DNA from: OMIS01 sp044350895
GTDB lineage: Bacteria > Patescibacteriota > Microgenomatia > UBA1400 > PJMF01
Reading direction: 5' to 3'
Length of the DNA stretch: 47,889 nucleotides
NCBI GenBank assembly: GCA_044350895.1
Contig: JBILGT010000006.1
Location: 1-47,889, forward strand
Made by a program: the position numbers and the translations under genes. The notes under the pieces are model-generated. The model did no database searches. It had not been told where the DNA came from and saw only the letters and a program-made list of their open reading frames with translations. This document shows, piece after piece, positions 15,113 to 22,188 of this stretch. How positions within the stretch are numbered: position 1 is the stretch's first letter; each line of letters starts with the position of its first letter.

Positions 15113-15406
15113 TTATTTCTTTTTATGTGGACTTTTTTTTAGAAAAATTGACATAAAGATTCCTGAACTCAGAAGAGTTGCTGTTAAATATGGAACAGCA
15201 GTTATTGTCTTGCAAAGTAGACCTTCAGTTTTTTCATTATTTACAACTCCATTTTGATCTATTACAGTTCCAAACGAACAATTTAATCCAGGTGCTTTAA
15301 GTAAAATGGGAAATAGTAAATAGACTGTAAATAATACAGAAAGTAAAAAACAAATAAACCACAGCACCACAAAAGTCGGAAGCGCTAATATAGTTTTTAC
15401 ACTCAT
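15113..15406 (-). CDS. Small two-helix Cys-loop protein with Lys tail, copy D
   Basis: A 97-residue protein with a longer outer loop: helix (about 8-36), Cys43 in GLNCSFG, Cys65 in GLLCKT, helix (about 68-88), then the short basic tail KKSPHKKK. The overall plan and location place it in the same family as A, B and C, though sequence similarity is low and the C-R-N-L motif is lost. TATAGT lies 8 nt before the ATG. It starts 19 nt after the frameshifted copy E ends. Confidence 0.65.
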   Translation of the reverse strand: MSVKTILALPTFVVLWFICFLLSVLFTVYLLFPILLKAPGLNCSFGTVIDQNGVVNNEKTEGLLCKTITAVPYLTATLLSSGIFMSIFLKKSPHKKK

Positions 15407-15425
15407 ATAAATTTACTATACCATA

Positions 15426-15774
15426 TTAAGATAAGACTGTATTTGTGACTATGTAAGCGTACTTTCTTTGAAGTAGGCTTTTTTTAGTTTTTTCCAATAT
15501 TGTTGTTTTTGTCTTAGCTGATCGACTTAAAAAATATGTTGTAATTGCAGCAAAAATCAATGGTAAAACCTTTTCAACTATATCCAGATTTCTGCAAAGA
15601 CTTTGAAGTTCTTGTGTCGTGTGGAGATTAAAAAAAACTTTCATCCTTACGGAAAAGGCAGTTCGATACATCTTTATTTAATAGATAACTAAAACTTATT
15701 ATTAAAAAGGAAAAAGTAAACGAAAGAATAAAGAAAATAACAAAGTTCCTAAAGCTAAAAGCAAAATTTTTCAT
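15426..15774 (-). pseudogene. Frameshifted copy E of the small Cys-loop protein
   Basis: From ATG 15774 the frame encodes a basic start and helix, then a LLNKDVSNC segment (Cys39) that matches copy B (MLNQDVLTC), but stops soon after a run of eight T (minus strand; A-run 15630-15637). Reading one base fewer in the run joins it to the next frame, which carries SLCRNLDIV (Cys60), the family's second-cysteine motif, a second helix, and a Lys-rich tail to the stop at 15426. The gene is thus a family member broken by one base in a homopolymer. This may be decay, phase variation or an assembly error. Confidence 0.7.
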
Positions 15775-15821
15775 ACGCTTACATTATTAGATATCAGCAA
15801 AAAATAAATAATAGTACAAAG

Positions 15822-16085
15822 CTACTTCTTCTTTGCTGGCTTTTTTTTATTTGAAAGTTTTTTGTATACGAAGTATGAAACTAATGAGCTAGGAATGAGC
15901 GGTCCAAATAGTAAAGAGTATCCAAGAATGTTACAAAACTTTGACATAGGTGTTGGAGGATATACTATTACTCTTGAAAAACAAGTTAAAACATCCTGAT
16001 TTAGCATTGAAACCAAAAAGAATATAACGGTAAAAACCCACCAAGAAAAGAAAGCTGTTAGCAACGTTACAAGAATTTTCTTCAT
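15822..16085 (-). CDS. Small two-helix Cys-loop protein with Lys tail, copy B
   Basis: An 87-residue protein, the closest relative of copy A. MKKILVTLLTAFFSWW at the start and FVYKKLSNKKKPAKKK at the end are almost shared with it. Cys35 and Cys51 are at identical positions, while the loop between and around them differs. TATAGT lies 6 nt before the ATG, as in copy A. It is the first gene of the cluster in the direction of transcription and follows prmC by 27 nt. Function unknown; the family plan suggests an outer disulfide loop held between two membrane segments. Confidence 0.8.
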   Translation of the reverse strand: MKKILVTLLTAFFSWWVFTVIFFLVSMLNQDVLTCFSRVIVYPPTPMSKFCNILGYSLLFGPLIPSSLVSYFVYKKLSNKKKPAKKK

Positions 16086-16112
16086 TGAATAACTATATAT
16101 CTTCCCACCTGC

Positions 16113-16871
16113 CTACTTCAACTCCAGCCGTGCAAACCGATTGCGCGTAAAACTATCTGTAAAGACATCCACTGCATACATATCAAAAAACTCACTAAAA
16201 TCTTGTGCAGTATGCGTATAGTCCACTTCCAGCAACACAATGCCATGTGGTTGCAATAGAGTTGCAGCTTGATGCAAAAACTTACCAATGAGTGTCAATC
16301 CTTCAGGTCCACCATCCAGCGCAATGAATGGCTCATGATCTTTGACTGATTCATCGAGGACGGCAATACGTGCGGTGGGAATATACGGAAGATTGCTCAC
16401 CAGAATATCAAACTTCACGTCTTTTGGAAAACTATCCAGCAAATCGCTGGTAAGAAATTTGACCTGAGGTTCTGCATCTCCCAGCAAGTTTTTGGCATTC
16501 TCGCGAGCCACACTCATAATATCTTCAGTAACATCAGAAGCATACATACGCACATTTTTATTATGCAGGTGTTTGGCGAGTGTGATGGCAATTGCTCCAG
16601 CCCCAGTCCCAATGTCACCAATCACGAGCGGTCGTTCATCTGAAATAAGCTGGAGCTTTTCAGTGGCTGCCTGCAGTGCCAAATCTACCAGTTCTTCTGT
16701 TTCAAGGCGGGGGATAAGTACCCGTTTATCAACATGGAACTGGAGCCCACAAAACTCAGCCACTTCAGTCACATATTCCACAGGCTGTGTGCCAATGTCA
16801 GCATCTGTATATGGTCCACTCTTGCCATGACGTGCAAGCTGCGTTTGTTCATACGGGGAAAGTTGTCTCAT
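16113..16871 (-). CDS. prmC: Peptide chain release factor N5-glutamine methyltransferase
   Basis: A 252-residue HemK/PrmC protein. IPRLETEELV (about 53-62) and the SAM-binding GDIGTGAGAIAI (85-96) are typical. The catalytic motif that is normally NPPY reads NLPY (160-163). The enzyme methylates the glutamine of the GGQ loop in release factors, raising termination efficiency. The start at 16871 is chosen over 16979 because a perfect TATAAT (16881-16886, minus strand) lies 9 nt before it, so the longer frame starts upstream of the transcript. The N-terminal helical domain is shorter than in E. coli. No release-factor gene is adjacent. Confidence 0.9.
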   Translation of the reverse strand: MRQLSPYEQTQLARHGKSGPYTDADIGTQPVEYVTEVAEFCGLQFHVDKRVLIPRLETEELVDLALQAATEKLQLISDERPLVIGDIGTGAGAIAITLAKHLHNKNVRMYASDVTEDIMSVARENAKNLLGDAEPQVKFLTSDLLDSFPKDVKFDILVSNLPYIPTARIAVLDESVKDHEPFIALDGGPEGLTLIGKFLHQAATLLQPHGIVLLEVDYTHTAQDFSEFFDMYAVDVFTDSFTRNRFARLELK

Positions 16872-16880
16872 ATGCAGCAA

Positions 16881-16886
16881 ATTATA
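16881..16886 (-). promoter_or_regulatory. -10 box of prmC, near-leaderless
   Basis: TATAAT on the minus strand, 9 nt before the ATG at 16871. No good -35 is visible at the usual distance. It decides the short start of prmC. Confidence 0.6.
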
Positions 16887-17002
16887 CTGTGAATTAGACA
16901 CTAAACTGATGGTAAATTTCTGCTTGCCAAGATGGACACTTTGCGTATACACTGTGACCCACAGTAAATTGCTCTTCACTCAATTTATATTAGAAAGGCT
17001 CT

Positions 17003-17785
17003 ATGAAGCAGGAATCTCCGTATTCGTACAACGCGTTTGTTGAATTTATTCAGGCAAACTTTGCGCTACTTGTTGTTGCCGCACTCTTTTTTGCCGGTGG
17101 TTTTTTCTTTGGTTCACTTTGGACTGAAAACAATCTTCGCAAAAATGGCGGTGTCGCCGCAGTCGCTGGTGCTCCAACAGCCGCAGCTCCTGATGCTGCC
17201 GCAGCAGGTCCAACAGGTCCTACTCCAGAACAGCTGAAGACCATGCCTGAGCTCACTAATAAAGATCATGCAATTGGTGCAAAAAATCCAACTATTACAC
17301 TGGTTGAGTATTCTGACTTTGAGTGTCCATTCTGTTCTCGTTTTCATCCTACTACCAAACAAGTTTTGGAAGAGTATGGTGACAAAGTACAGCTCGTCTA
17401 TCGACACTATCCATTACCATTCCATCCTAATGCTCAAAAAGCTGCTGAAGCTTCAGAGTGTGTGGCCAAACTGGGTGGCAATGATGCATTCTGGAAGTAT
17501 GCTGATGCAATATTTGCAAAGCAGACTGAACTTGGTGGTCAACTGAATCCAGCTGCCATTACTGATGCAGCTGCCGCAGCAGGTGTGAATGCCGCTAGTT
17601 TCAAAACCTGTCTTGACAGTGGTGAGATGGCCGCAGCCGTCAAAGAAGACATGGACGGTGGAGCCGCAGCAGGAATTAACGGTACTCCAGGCACAATGAT
17701 CGTTACAGACGATGGTGTCCAGGAACTCATTCCAGGCGCTTATCCATACGAGCAAGTGAAGACTATGATTGATAAATATCTCTAA
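17003..17785 (+). CDS. Membrane-anchored DsbA-like thiol oxidoreductase
   Basis: The 260 residues have one N-terminal anchor helix (about 18-38), an Ala/Pro-rich linker (45-75) and a thioredoxin-fold domain of the DsbA/BdbD type. The active site is CPFC (Cys108, Cys111) in DFECPFCSRFHP, and the cis-proline loop is GTPGTM. It would form or rearrange disulfide bonds in exported proteins. The window encodes several exported proteins with cysteine pairs (the small-protein array, LysM and b5 proteins) as possible clients. No DsbB or VKOR partner is adjacent. AGAAAGG precedes the ATG, and a terminator follows at 17811-17840. Confidence 0.9.
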   Translation: MKQESPYSYNAFVEFIQANFALLVVAALFFAGGFFFGSLWTENNLRKNGGVAAVAGAPTAAAPDAAAAGPTGPTPEQLKTMPELTNKDHAIGAKNPTITLVEYSDFECPFCSRFHPTTKQVLEEYGDKVQLVYRHYPLPFHPNAQKAAEASECVAKLGGNDAFWKYADAIFAKQTELGGQLNPAAITDAAAAAGVNAASFKTCLDSGEMAAAVKEDMDGGAAAGINGTPGTMIVTDDGVQELIPGAYPYEQVKTMIDKYL

Positions 17786-17810
17786 AAAGATAGTTTAAAA
17801 AGAAATTGAA

Positions 17811-17840
17811 AAGCCAGGCTGTGAAGCCTGGCTTTTTTGT
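17811..17840 (+). terminator. Rho-independent terminator after the DsbA-like gene
   Basis: GCCAGGCT (17813-17820), loop GTGA, AGCCTGGC (17825-17832), then TTTTTT. The flanking AA/TT extends the stem. Confidence 0.95.
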
Positions 17841-17908
17841 CTAGCTTTTTGTGGCTTGTATCAAGTAGAATACGAACGTGTGCAGATGCACAAAGATAAA
17901 GGAGTTTT

Positions 17909-18343
17909 ATGCCATTACGAGATGATCTGATGCAAGATATGAAGGATGCAATGCGTGCTCATGATTCTTTGAGACTCGGCACGATTCGTTTCTTGCTCTC
18001 ACAAATTAAAAATGTAGAAATTGACAGTGGTGCACAAACAGATGCGCAAGTTCAGGATATTGTCCGCAAACAAATTAAGCAGATGAAAGAAGCCGTCGTT
18101 GAGTATGAAAAGGGTGGCCGCACTGATCTCACCGAAGAAGAAAACAAAAAAATTGCTGTGCTCCAAAAATACTTACCTCAGATGATGGCAAGAGAAGCAG
18201 TCGTAGCAATTGTTGAAAAAGTTATCGCCGCCAATCCTGGAATGCAAATGGGACAAGTAATTGGTGCTGTAAAGCAAGAAACTCAAGGTCTCGCTGATGG
18301 CAGTGAAATTGCAGCGATTGTTAAAGAAAAATTAACTGCGTAA
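17909..18343 (+). CDS. yqeY: GatB/YqeY domain protein
   Basis: A 144-residue all-helical YqeY protein, resembling the tail domain of the GatB amidotransferase subunit that touches tRNA. Typical landmarks are LRLGTIRFLLSQIKN near residue 21, YEKGGRTDL near 67, and the EEEN..I..L..YLPQ segment near 74-92. Its role is not settled; a contribution to tRNA-dependent amidation is assumed from the shared domain. AAGGAG lies just before the ATG, and a TAGAAT box near 17868 may start the message. Followed after 11 nt by the RodZ-like gene. Confidence 0.9.
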   Translation: MPLRDDLMQDMKDAMRAHDSLRLGTIRFLLSQIKNVEIDSGAQTDAQVQDIVRKQIKQMKEAVVEYEKGGRTDLTEEENKKIAVLQKYLPQMMAREAVVAIVEKVIAANPGMQMGQVIGAVKQETQGLADGSEIAAIVKEKLTA

Positions 18344-18354
18344 TCTACATACAT

Positions 18355-18999
18355 ATGCGTCAAAAAACAGTTGGTGAGCTGCTCAAAGAAGAACGGCTGA
18401 AGCATGCGTTGAGTGTGCCTGAGCTTTCCAAAAAAACTCGCATACGTGTTGAGTATTTGGAGGCTTTAGAAGCCAATCAATTTGAAAAGCTTCCTGCTGC
18501 TACCTTTGTCAAAGCATATATAAAAATTTACGCCTCGCTCTTTGAGTTTGAATATCAACCGCTGTTGCGATTACTGCGCCGAGATTTTAAAGAAAGTGCT
18601 CGTGGTACGCTGGTGCCACAAGACTTTTTGACACCAGTCCTCAAAAAAAGACGCTTTGTCACGCCAGTTGCACTCACTGTGGCAATGCTTGGTGTTGTCT
18701 TTATTACGATTCTTGGGTACATCGGATACCAATGGTATCAACTCCAGCAGCCACCAGCGCTGTCAGTGACACAACCTGAAGAGTTTTCCTCAGTGGGGCC
18801 ACAAGTGCGCGTCACAGGGACAACAGAACCTGATGTAGTGGTAACTGTTGATGCGCAGCCAGTTTCACTACAGCCAGATGGCAGTTTTACTAGTGAAGTT
18901 TCCTTTGCCAAAGAGGGAATTACAACTATTATGGTGGAAGCAAAAGATCCACGAGGGAAAGTGACGCAGTTGGAGCGACACGTGCAGGTTCAGTTTTAG
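18355..18999 (+). CDS. RodZ-like protein: HTH, one membrane helix, outer beta domain
   Basis: The 214 residues have an N-terminal helix-turn-helix of the Cro/RodZ type (about 4-72; LLKEERLKHALSVPELSKKT), a basic stretch KKRR, one membrane helix (about 102-122) and an outer Ig-like beta domain (about 135-214, with VTGTTEPDVVVTV). RodZ connects the MreB cytoskeleton to the cell wall; related proteins use the HTH for protein contact rather than DNA. MreB is not in the window, so a shape role is inferred from architecture alone. Start ATG follows yqeY by 11 nt. Confidence 0.8.
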   Translation: MRQKTVGELLKEERLKHALSVPELSKKTRIRVEYLEALEANQFEKLPAATFVKAYIKIYASLFEFEYQPLLRLLRRDFKESARGTLVPQDFLTPVLKKRRFVTPVALTVAMLGVVFITILGYIGYQWYQLQQPPALSVTQPEEFSSVGPQVRVTGTTEPDVVVTVDAQPVSLQPDGSFTSEVSFAKEGITTIMVEAKDPRGKVTQLERHVQVQF

Positions 19000-19060
19000 A
19001 CGAATATTGGCTTTTAAAGAGAGAATTTCTAAGGTACAATTACGACAAGCGAGGTTTTCT

Positions 19061-19324
19061 ATGGAAGTACTACCCACAATTTTTGCAGTTGTTCTCATCA
19101 TCATCACTATTGTCCTGACAGTAGTTGGAATACAACTTGTTATGGTTCTGATTGAATTGAAGAAAACAATTCAAAAAGTTAATACTACAATTGATAATGT
19201 CGAATCACGATTTAATTCTGTTATTGTTCCATTGCAGAGTCTTGGTGGTGCCGCTTCGGGTCTTCGCACTGGAATGCGCGTTTTTGAAACATTCGTTGGT
19301 TGGTTAAATAGAGACAAAAAATAA
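19061..19324 (+). CDS. Small single-helix membrane protein, DUF948-like
   Basis: From ATG 19061 the protein has 87 residues: a membrane helix (about 5-30) followed by an amphipathic, probably coiled-coil, region with regularly spaced Ile and Val. A TTG start at 19007 would add 18 residues, but a TACAAT box (19035-19040) lies within that extension and a GCGAGG sequence precedes 19061. Pairing with a YtxH-like gene just 1 nt downstream is a familiar arrangement for general-stress membrane proteins of Gram-positive bacteria. Function unknown. Confidence 0.75.
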   Translation: MEVLPTIFAVVLIIITIVLTVVGIQLVMVLIELKKTIQKVNTTIDNVESRFNSVIVPLQSLGGAASGLRTGMRVFETFVGWLNRDKK

Positions 19325-19325
19325 T

Positions 19326-19673
19326 ATGCAAGAAAATAAGGAATCAGGTTCCTTCATTACTGGTTTTGGCATGGGTCTTTTAGCTGGTACTGCAGCATAT
19401 TTTCTCTTTGGCACTGAGCAAGGTAAAGAATTACGCAAAAAAGCACTCAGTGAGTGGGAAGAAGCCCAGTCACACATTAGTGATAAATCAGGCATTGAAG
19501 TGCCCAAAAAGTTGCGACAAGTATTACAAGAAGTAGTTGGCTACTTTGCTTCCACACTCAAAGAAATGCAGGAGTTACAGGATTCAAGTGATTCCTACAA
19601 AAAAGGTTCACCCCCACGTGTCAAAAAGCCAGAAGTTAAAACCAAATCAAACTCTAGATTCAAAGGCCTGTAG
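19326..19673 (+). CDS. YtxH-like protein
   Basis: The 115 residues have a glycine-rich hydrophobic start (FITGFGMGLLAGTAAYFLFG, about 10-29), then TEQGKELRKK and a helical region. This order, a GxxxG membrane segment followed by T-x-x-G-x-x-x-R, is the YtxH family signature. The tail is Lys/Ser-rich. It is probably a membrane-associated protein acting with the preceding small protein. Its biochemical role is unknown. Confidence 0.8.
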   Translation: MQENKESGSFITGFGMGLLAGTAAYFLFGTEQGKELRKKALSEWEEAQSHISDKSGIEVPKKLRQVLQEVVGYFASTLKEMQELQDSSDSYKKGSPPRVKKPEVKTKSNSRFKGL

Positions 19674-19687
19674 ATCGAGAGTCATGA

Positions 19688-19693
19688 TACAAT
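19688..19693 (+). promoter_or_regulatory. -10 box of alaS
   Basis: TACAAT, 10 nt before the ATG at 19704, with no ribosome-binding site between. It fits the short-leader pattern of other genes here; no clear -35. Confidence 0.45.
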
Positions 19694-19703
19694 TTCACCA
19701 CGT

Positions 19704-21614
19704 ATGATGACACCAACACAAATTCGCACTAGCTATTTATCTTTTTTAGAAAAACAGGGGCACGCCATTATTCCATCTTCTCCAATGGTGCCTGAAAATG
19801 ATCCCACTACACTGTTTACTGGCTCAGGTATGCAGCCAATGATCACCTATTTGCTCGGTGAACCACATCCAAAGGGCAAACGCATTGCAGATAGTCAAAA
19901 ATGTTTCCGTTCTCAAGATATTGAAGAAGTAGGTGACAATCGTCACACTACATTTTTTGAGATGCTTGGAAATTGGTCACTTGGAGACTACTTCAAAAAA
20001 GAACAACTGCGCTGGTTTTTTACTTTCCTGGTAGAAGAAGTTGGACTTGAACCTGAACGCCTCTTTGTCACGGTATTCCGCGGCAATGATACGTTGGGTA
20101 TTCCTCGTGATACAGAATCTGTTTCCATTTGGCAAGAACTTTTCAAAGAAAAAGGTATTGTAGCAAAAGACGTAGACTTTGCTGACCGCGATGGCATGCA
20201 AGGTGGACGGATCTTTTACTACGAAGAAAAGAAAAACTGGTGGTCACGCGCTGGCGAGCCCAAGAAAATGCCAGCTGGCGAACCAGGCGGTCCAGACAGT
20301 GAAACATTCTACGACTTTGGCGTAGAACTACAGCTCCATGAAAATTCACCATGGAAAGATGAACAGTGTCACGTCAACTGTGACTGTGGTCGTTTCCTCG
20401 AAATTGGTAACTCTGTCTTTATGCAGTATCAAAAGCAAGCTGATGGCTCTTTTACTGAACTGCCACAACGTAATGTAGATTTCGGTGGTGGACTTGAGAG
20501 AATTGCCGCAGCAGCCAATGGTGATGGCGATGTTTTCAAAACAGCCATCTTTACTCCAATTATCACAAAACTTGAAGAAATTTCTGGTTCATCATATGAA
20601 AAAAGTGAAGAAATCAAACGGTCGTTCCGCGTAATTGCCGACCATATGCGGGCAGCGGTTATGCTCGGTAGTGATGGTGTCTTTCCTTCAAATAAAGAAC
20701 AAGGTTATTTTGCTCGCCGCTTGGTGCGTCGCAGTATTCGCTATGGCAAGATGATCGGGATTGAACGAGCATTTTTGGCTGAATTAGTGCCAGTGATTGC
20801 TGAGCTCTACAAAGATGCCTATCCAGCTGTGGCAGAAAATCAAGAAAAGATTGCTCAAATTTTGTCACAAGAGGAGCAGAAGTTTGCCAAAAGTATCGAA
20901 AAGGGATTGAAGGAAATTGAGCGGATGCAGCAAATTATAGTAGGTCCGGAAAAGGCAGTTTTCACTGTTGATGCAGCATTTAATCTCTATGAAACCTACG
21001 GCTTCCCAGTAGAACTGAGTGTCGAAATTGCTCAAGAAAAGGGTATGCAACTCGTGCCTGCCACAGACTTTTTGGAAGAGTTCCAGAAGCGTCGTGATGC
21101 GCACTCAGCCAGTTCTCGCACTGCGTCTGCTGGTAAGTTCAAAGGTGGACTCCAAGATCAAAGTGCTGAAACTGTTAAGTTCCACACTGCCACCCATCTC
21201 TTGCATGCTGCACTGCGCAAAATTTTGGGTACGCACGTTCAGCAAAAAGGTTCCAACATCACTGCTGAGCGTCTTCGCTTCGACTTTTCACATCCACAGG
21301 CTGTGACGGAATCAGAATTACAGGCGGTACTTGCTCAAATTAATGATTGGATTGCTCAAGATCTACCAGTGACCCGACAAGTAATGCAAAAAGATGTTGC
21401 TTTACAATCAGGTGCTATAGCTTTTTTTGTGGAGAAATATCCTGATGAAGTGAGTGTCTACACAGTGGGCAAAAATCCTGAAACTGACTGGATCTCCAAA
21501 GAATTGTGTGGTGGCCCTCATGTAGAGCACACTGGCGAAATTGGTCAGCTCAAACTTAAAAAAGAAGAAGCTGTTAGCGCGGGAATTCGAAGAATTTATT
21601 TGCAGTTTGCGTAG
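19704..21614 (+). CDS. alaS: Alanyl-tRNA synthetase, short form without C-Ala domain
   Basis: The 636 residues carry the class II catalytic core at the N-terminus, with FTGSGMQPMI and LGNWSLGDYFKKEQ. An editing (SAD) domain follows from about residue 480, holding the zinc-binding pairs HTATHLLH and CGGPHVEHTG. The protein ends right after it, in RRIYLQF. E. coli AlaRS is 876 residues, so the C-terminal coiled-coil and C-Ala domain are missing. Bacterial AlaRS with this truncation is known from CPR lineages. It charges tRNA-Ala, and the editing site removes mischarged serine or glycine. Confidence 0.95.
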   Translation: MMTPTQIRTSYLSFLEKQGHAIIPSSPMVPENDPTTLFTGSGMQPMITYLLGEPHPKGKRIADSQKCFRSQDIEEVGDNRHTTFFEMLGNWSLGDYFKKEQLRWFFTFLVEEVGLEPERLFVTVFRGNDTLGIPRDTESVSIWQELFKEKGIVAKDVDFADRDGMQGGRIFYYEEKKNWWSRAGEPKKMPAGEPGGPDSETFYDFGVELQLHENSPWKDEQCHVNCDCGRFLEIGNSVFMQYQKQADGSFTELPQRNVDFGGGLERIAAAANGDGDVFKTAIFTPIITKLEEISGSSYEKSEEIKRSFRVIADHMRAAVMLGSDGVFPSNKEQGYFARRLVRRSIRYGKMIGIERAFLAELVPVIAELYKDAYPAVAENQEKIAQILSQEEQKFAKSIEKGLKEIERMQQIIVGPEKAVFTVDAAFNLYETYGFPVELSVEIAQEKGMQLVPATDFLEEFQKRRDAHSASSRTASAGKFKGGLQDQSAETVKFHTATHLLHAALRKILGTHVQQKGSNITAERLRFDFSHPQAVTESELQAVLAQINDWIAQDLPVTRQVMQKDVALQSGAIAFFVEKYPDEVSVYTVGKNPETDWISKELCGGPHVEHTGEIGQLKLKKEEAVSAGIRRIYLQFA

Positions 21615-21626
21615 TGAGTGTATACT
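21600..21626 (+). promoter_or_regulatory. Possible promoter of the gene at 21636
   Basis: TATACT (21621-21626) is a good -10, 9 nt before the ATG. TTGCAG (21600-21605) could be a -35, with a short 15-nt spacer. Confidence 0.4.
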
Positions 21627-21635
21627 ACTCGTGCA

Positions 21636-22100
21636 ATGAGTGAAGAACTAGACATCCCTACAGACCCAACACAGGAAAACGCTATTCCATCTCCAGATGA
21701 AGAAGAAAATCTGCAGGAGGTGTTGACACTTCTTCAAGAAAAATGCCAACTGCTGGTCGATGAAGCTGCGTTTGGCTTTGTTTTACTTTGTCTTTTATTT
21801 GGTTTAACAGCACTGCATGGGGTACTTGTTGTAAACGGTGTCAACCGAGTGCTCGATGAGTTGGCAGAACATATTACCACCGAAACAATTGCTCTCAACG
21901 CAGCACTTTTGGTAGCTGCTGTTCCAATTATTTATTTGAGCAAGACAATTTTTGACCAATGGAGACAAGACATGCTCCAAATTGCTGACCGTGAAGAACT
22001 ACCAGCTCGAGTATCAAAGATTATCAAAACTGCGTTACGCGGTGACAAAGAAGTAACTGCTGATTCAACCGATAATTCCAGCATTGGTGGCGATGTGTAA
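21636..22100 (+). CDS. Two-helix membrane protein of unknown function
   Basis: From ATG 21636 the protein has 154 residues: an acidic cytoplasmic start, two hydrophobic helices (about 46-68 and 85-105), and a polar tail ending in GGDV. The longer frame starts at GTG 21618, before the TATACT box, so the ATG is preferred. No family recognised. It lies between alaS and the large baseplate-J-like gene, with weak hairpins (AGACT/AGTCT at 22108-22119, AGCAAA/TTTGCT at 22124-22137) after its stop that may end transcription. Confidence 0.7.
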   Translation: MSEELDIPTDPTQENAIPSPDEEENLQEVLTLLQEKCQLLVDEAAFGFVLLCLLFGLTALHGVLVVNGVNRVLDELAEHITTETIALNAALLVAAVPIIYLSKTIFDQWRQDMLQIADREELPARVSKIIKTALRGDKEVTADSTDNSSIGGDV

Positions 22101-22188
22101 TCTCCTTAGACTCTAGTCTTTTCAGCAAAAATTTGCTTTAATTGATGTGTACTGGGCTGACAGCCCACGCTATTTTACGTGGAAAACT

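Larger units (their letters stand above)
14219..16085 (-). repeat. Tandem array of duplicated small membrane-protein genes
   Basis: Five family copies in minus-strand order B, E, D, C, A, plus one 46-codon gene between C and A. Copies A and B are both 264 bp; their first 48 bases differ at four positions. Their last about 45 bases are also close, and the tail-coding bases recur in C. These shared ends recur as short DNA repeats at about 14219-14262, 14818-14840 and 15822-15865, which could allow recombination between copies. Confidence 0.7.

Noticed and set aside
15426..15774. Programmed ribosomal frameshift
   Set aside because: A run of eight T alone is not evidence for programming. No stimulatory structure or Shine-Dalgarno-like element was seen near it, so decay or sequencing error is more likely.
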